From Prochlorococcus sp. AG-347-I19 (GTDB lineage: Bacteria > Cyanobacteriota > Cyanobacteriia > PCC-6307 > Cyanobiaceae), in the NCBI GenBank assembly GCA_003279105.1, contig QCBO01000008.1:1-58825 (forward strand): 58,825 nucleotides of DNA. The letters run 5' to 3'. The notes beneath the pieces are model-generated. The model saw only the letters and a list, made by a program, of their open reading frames with translations, was not told the DNA's origin and did no database searches. Position 1 is the first letter of the stretch, and every line of letters starts with the position of its first letter. The translations under genes and the position numbers were made by a program. This document shows positions 57,944 to 58,825 of the stretch, in pieces.

Positions 57944-58825
57944 GTGATTTTTAACAGATTTAAATTTTCTAGAGATATTGGCATAGATTTGGGAACCGCC
58001 AATACTCTTATACACGTATCAGGAAAAGGCGTTGTTTTACAAGAGCCTTCTGTGGTAGCTATGGATTTAGAAGAAGGGATTCCATTAGCTGTTGGTAAAG
58101 AAGCAAAATTAATGCTTGGAAGGACCCCTGGGAATATAAGAGCCGTGAGACCACTTAGAGATGGGGTTATTGCAGATTTTGATGCTGCAGAACAAATGAT
58201 AAAAACATTTATTCAAAAATGTAATGAAGGCAAGGGGATACTAGCCCCAAGAATAGTTATTGGTATTCCAAGTGGAGTTACTAGTGTTGAGCGAAGAGCA
58301 GTAAGAGAAGCTGGATTAGCGGGCGCTAGAGAAGTCCATTTAATTGATGAACCTGTTGCTGCAGCTATAGGAGCATCATTACCAGTAACTGAGCCAATCG
58401 GAACAATGATTGTTGATATTGGTGGAGGCACTACTGAGGTTGCAGTATTAAGTTTAGGAGGAACTGTATTGAGTGAATCTGTTCGAATAGCAGGCGATGA
58501 AATAAATGAGTCAATTGCGCTATATCTTAAAAAAGTTCACAATTTAGTTGTTGGAGAGAGAACTGCAGAAGATATCAAGATTAAAATTGGATCAGCATTT
58601 CCAGATGATGATTTTGATAAAACTACTTTGGAGGTTAGAGGTTTGCATCTTTTATCTGGTCTACCTAGGTCAGTTACTTTGACATCAGGAGAAATCAGAG
58701 AAGCCATGGCTGAAACACTTAGCAAAATAGTCGAAGCTGTAAAAAGAACTTTAGAGAGAACCCCACCTGAACTTGCAGCAGACATAGTTGATAGGGGGAT
58801 TATGCTTGCAGGTGGTGGAGCTTTA
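57944..58825 (+). CDS. mreB: Rod shape-determining protein MreB (5' part; runs off the window)
   Basis: The frame starts at GTG 57944 and stays open for 294 codons to the last base, so the C-terminus is missing. It has the actin-fold phosphate 1 motif [14 protein letters not shown] near residue 12, [25 protein letters not shown] near 72, the connect/phosphate 2 block [19 protein letters not shown] near 162, and the closing IMLAGGGAL of the adenosine motif. MreB polymerises under the membrane and guides lateral wall synthesis. No ATG precedes the conserved RDIGIDLG, so GTG is the likely start. Confidence 0.95.
   Translation, partial: MIFNRFKFSRDIGIDLGTANTLIHVSGKGVVLQEPSVVAMDLEEGIPLAVGKEAKLMLGRTPGNIRAVRPLRDGVIADFDAAEQMIKTFIQKCNEGKGILAPRIVIGIPSGVTSVERRAVREAGLAGAREVHLIDEPVAAAIGASLPVTEPIGTMIVDIGGGTTEVAVLSLGGTVLSESVRIAGDEINESIALYLKKVHNLVVGERTAEDIKIKIGSAFPDDDFDKTTLEVRGLHLLSGLPRSVTLTSGEIREAMAETLSKIVEAVKRTLERTPPELAADIVDRGIMLAGGGAL

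Overview
The window is core chromosome of a marine picocyanobacterium, almost certainly a high-light-type Prochlorococcus. The grounds are very low GC (about one third by eye), extreme compactness (no gene-free stretch above about 170 bases; many genes touch or overlap), photosynthesis and thylakoid-lipid genes (psbZ, sqdB/sqdX, a mgdA-type glucosyltransferase, an acyl-lipid desaturase), plastid-style genes (ycf23, a Ycf52-like acetyltransferase) and cyanobacterial variants of housekeeping proteins (aspartokinase with four ACT-type repeats, SecA with a polar insert). I see no insertion sequence, prophage, CRISPR array or integrase, and only one RNA gene, a tRNA-Gly(GCC). The assignment rests on recognising protein families; no database was searched.

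Layout. 1-5.9 kb: the end of an unrecognised gene faces a chorismate-lyase-like gene (plastoquinone precursor), followed on the minus strand by mnmG, dnaB, rplI and a delta-9-type desaturase. 6.0-11.7 kb, plus strand: a lineage-type hypothetical gene, a PLP enzyme of the 'aluminium resistance' family, gcvH, gcvP and a small orphan gene. 11.8-16.2 kb, minus strand: the sulfolipid pair sqdB-sqdX, then rpmI-rplT-TPR protein-thiG. 16.3-19.2 kb: a SPOR/SpoIID cell-wall protein and the glucolipid synthase. 19.2-24.6 kb, minus strand: tig-clpP-clpX-dnaX. 24.7-28.7 kb: asd-dapA (lysine and diaminopimelate) and rnj, meeting tilS tail to tail. 29.8-38.9 kb: ycf23, uvrB, lysC, holA, cobH and mutS. 39-44 kb: psbZ, ribH, tRNA-Gly, an NTF2-like protein, a GNAT acetyltransferase and secA. 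43.9-47.2 kb, minus strand: GntR regulator-cysE, infC, miaA. 47.4-51.8 kb: gyrB, a small exported protein, two adjacent fluoride-channel genes and mgtE. 51.9-58.8 kb: a group 2 sigma factor, an alpha/beta hydrolase, a PfkB sugar kinase, tsaE, ahcY, a DedA protein, ssb and the 5' part of mreB.

Together the genes cover replication and repair (dnaB, dnaX, holA, gyrB, ssb, mutS, uvrB), RNA and protein metabolism (mnmG, tilS, miaA, tsaE, rnj, infC, three ribosomal proteins, tig-clpP-clpX, secA), thylakoid glycolipid synthesis and desaturation, and amino acid and cofactor pathways (lysC-asd-dapA, cysE, gcvHP, ahcY, thiG, ribH, cobH).

I did not find a clearly novel multi-gene system. The observations I would follow up are the complementary loss of conserved residues in the two CrcB subunits, a Lys/Thr-repeat tail on trigger factor with an exact DNA repeat beneath it, a PLP enzyme fused by spacing to the glycine cleavage genes, the number of convergent gene pairs whose 3' ends overlap, and a possible short form of DnaX.
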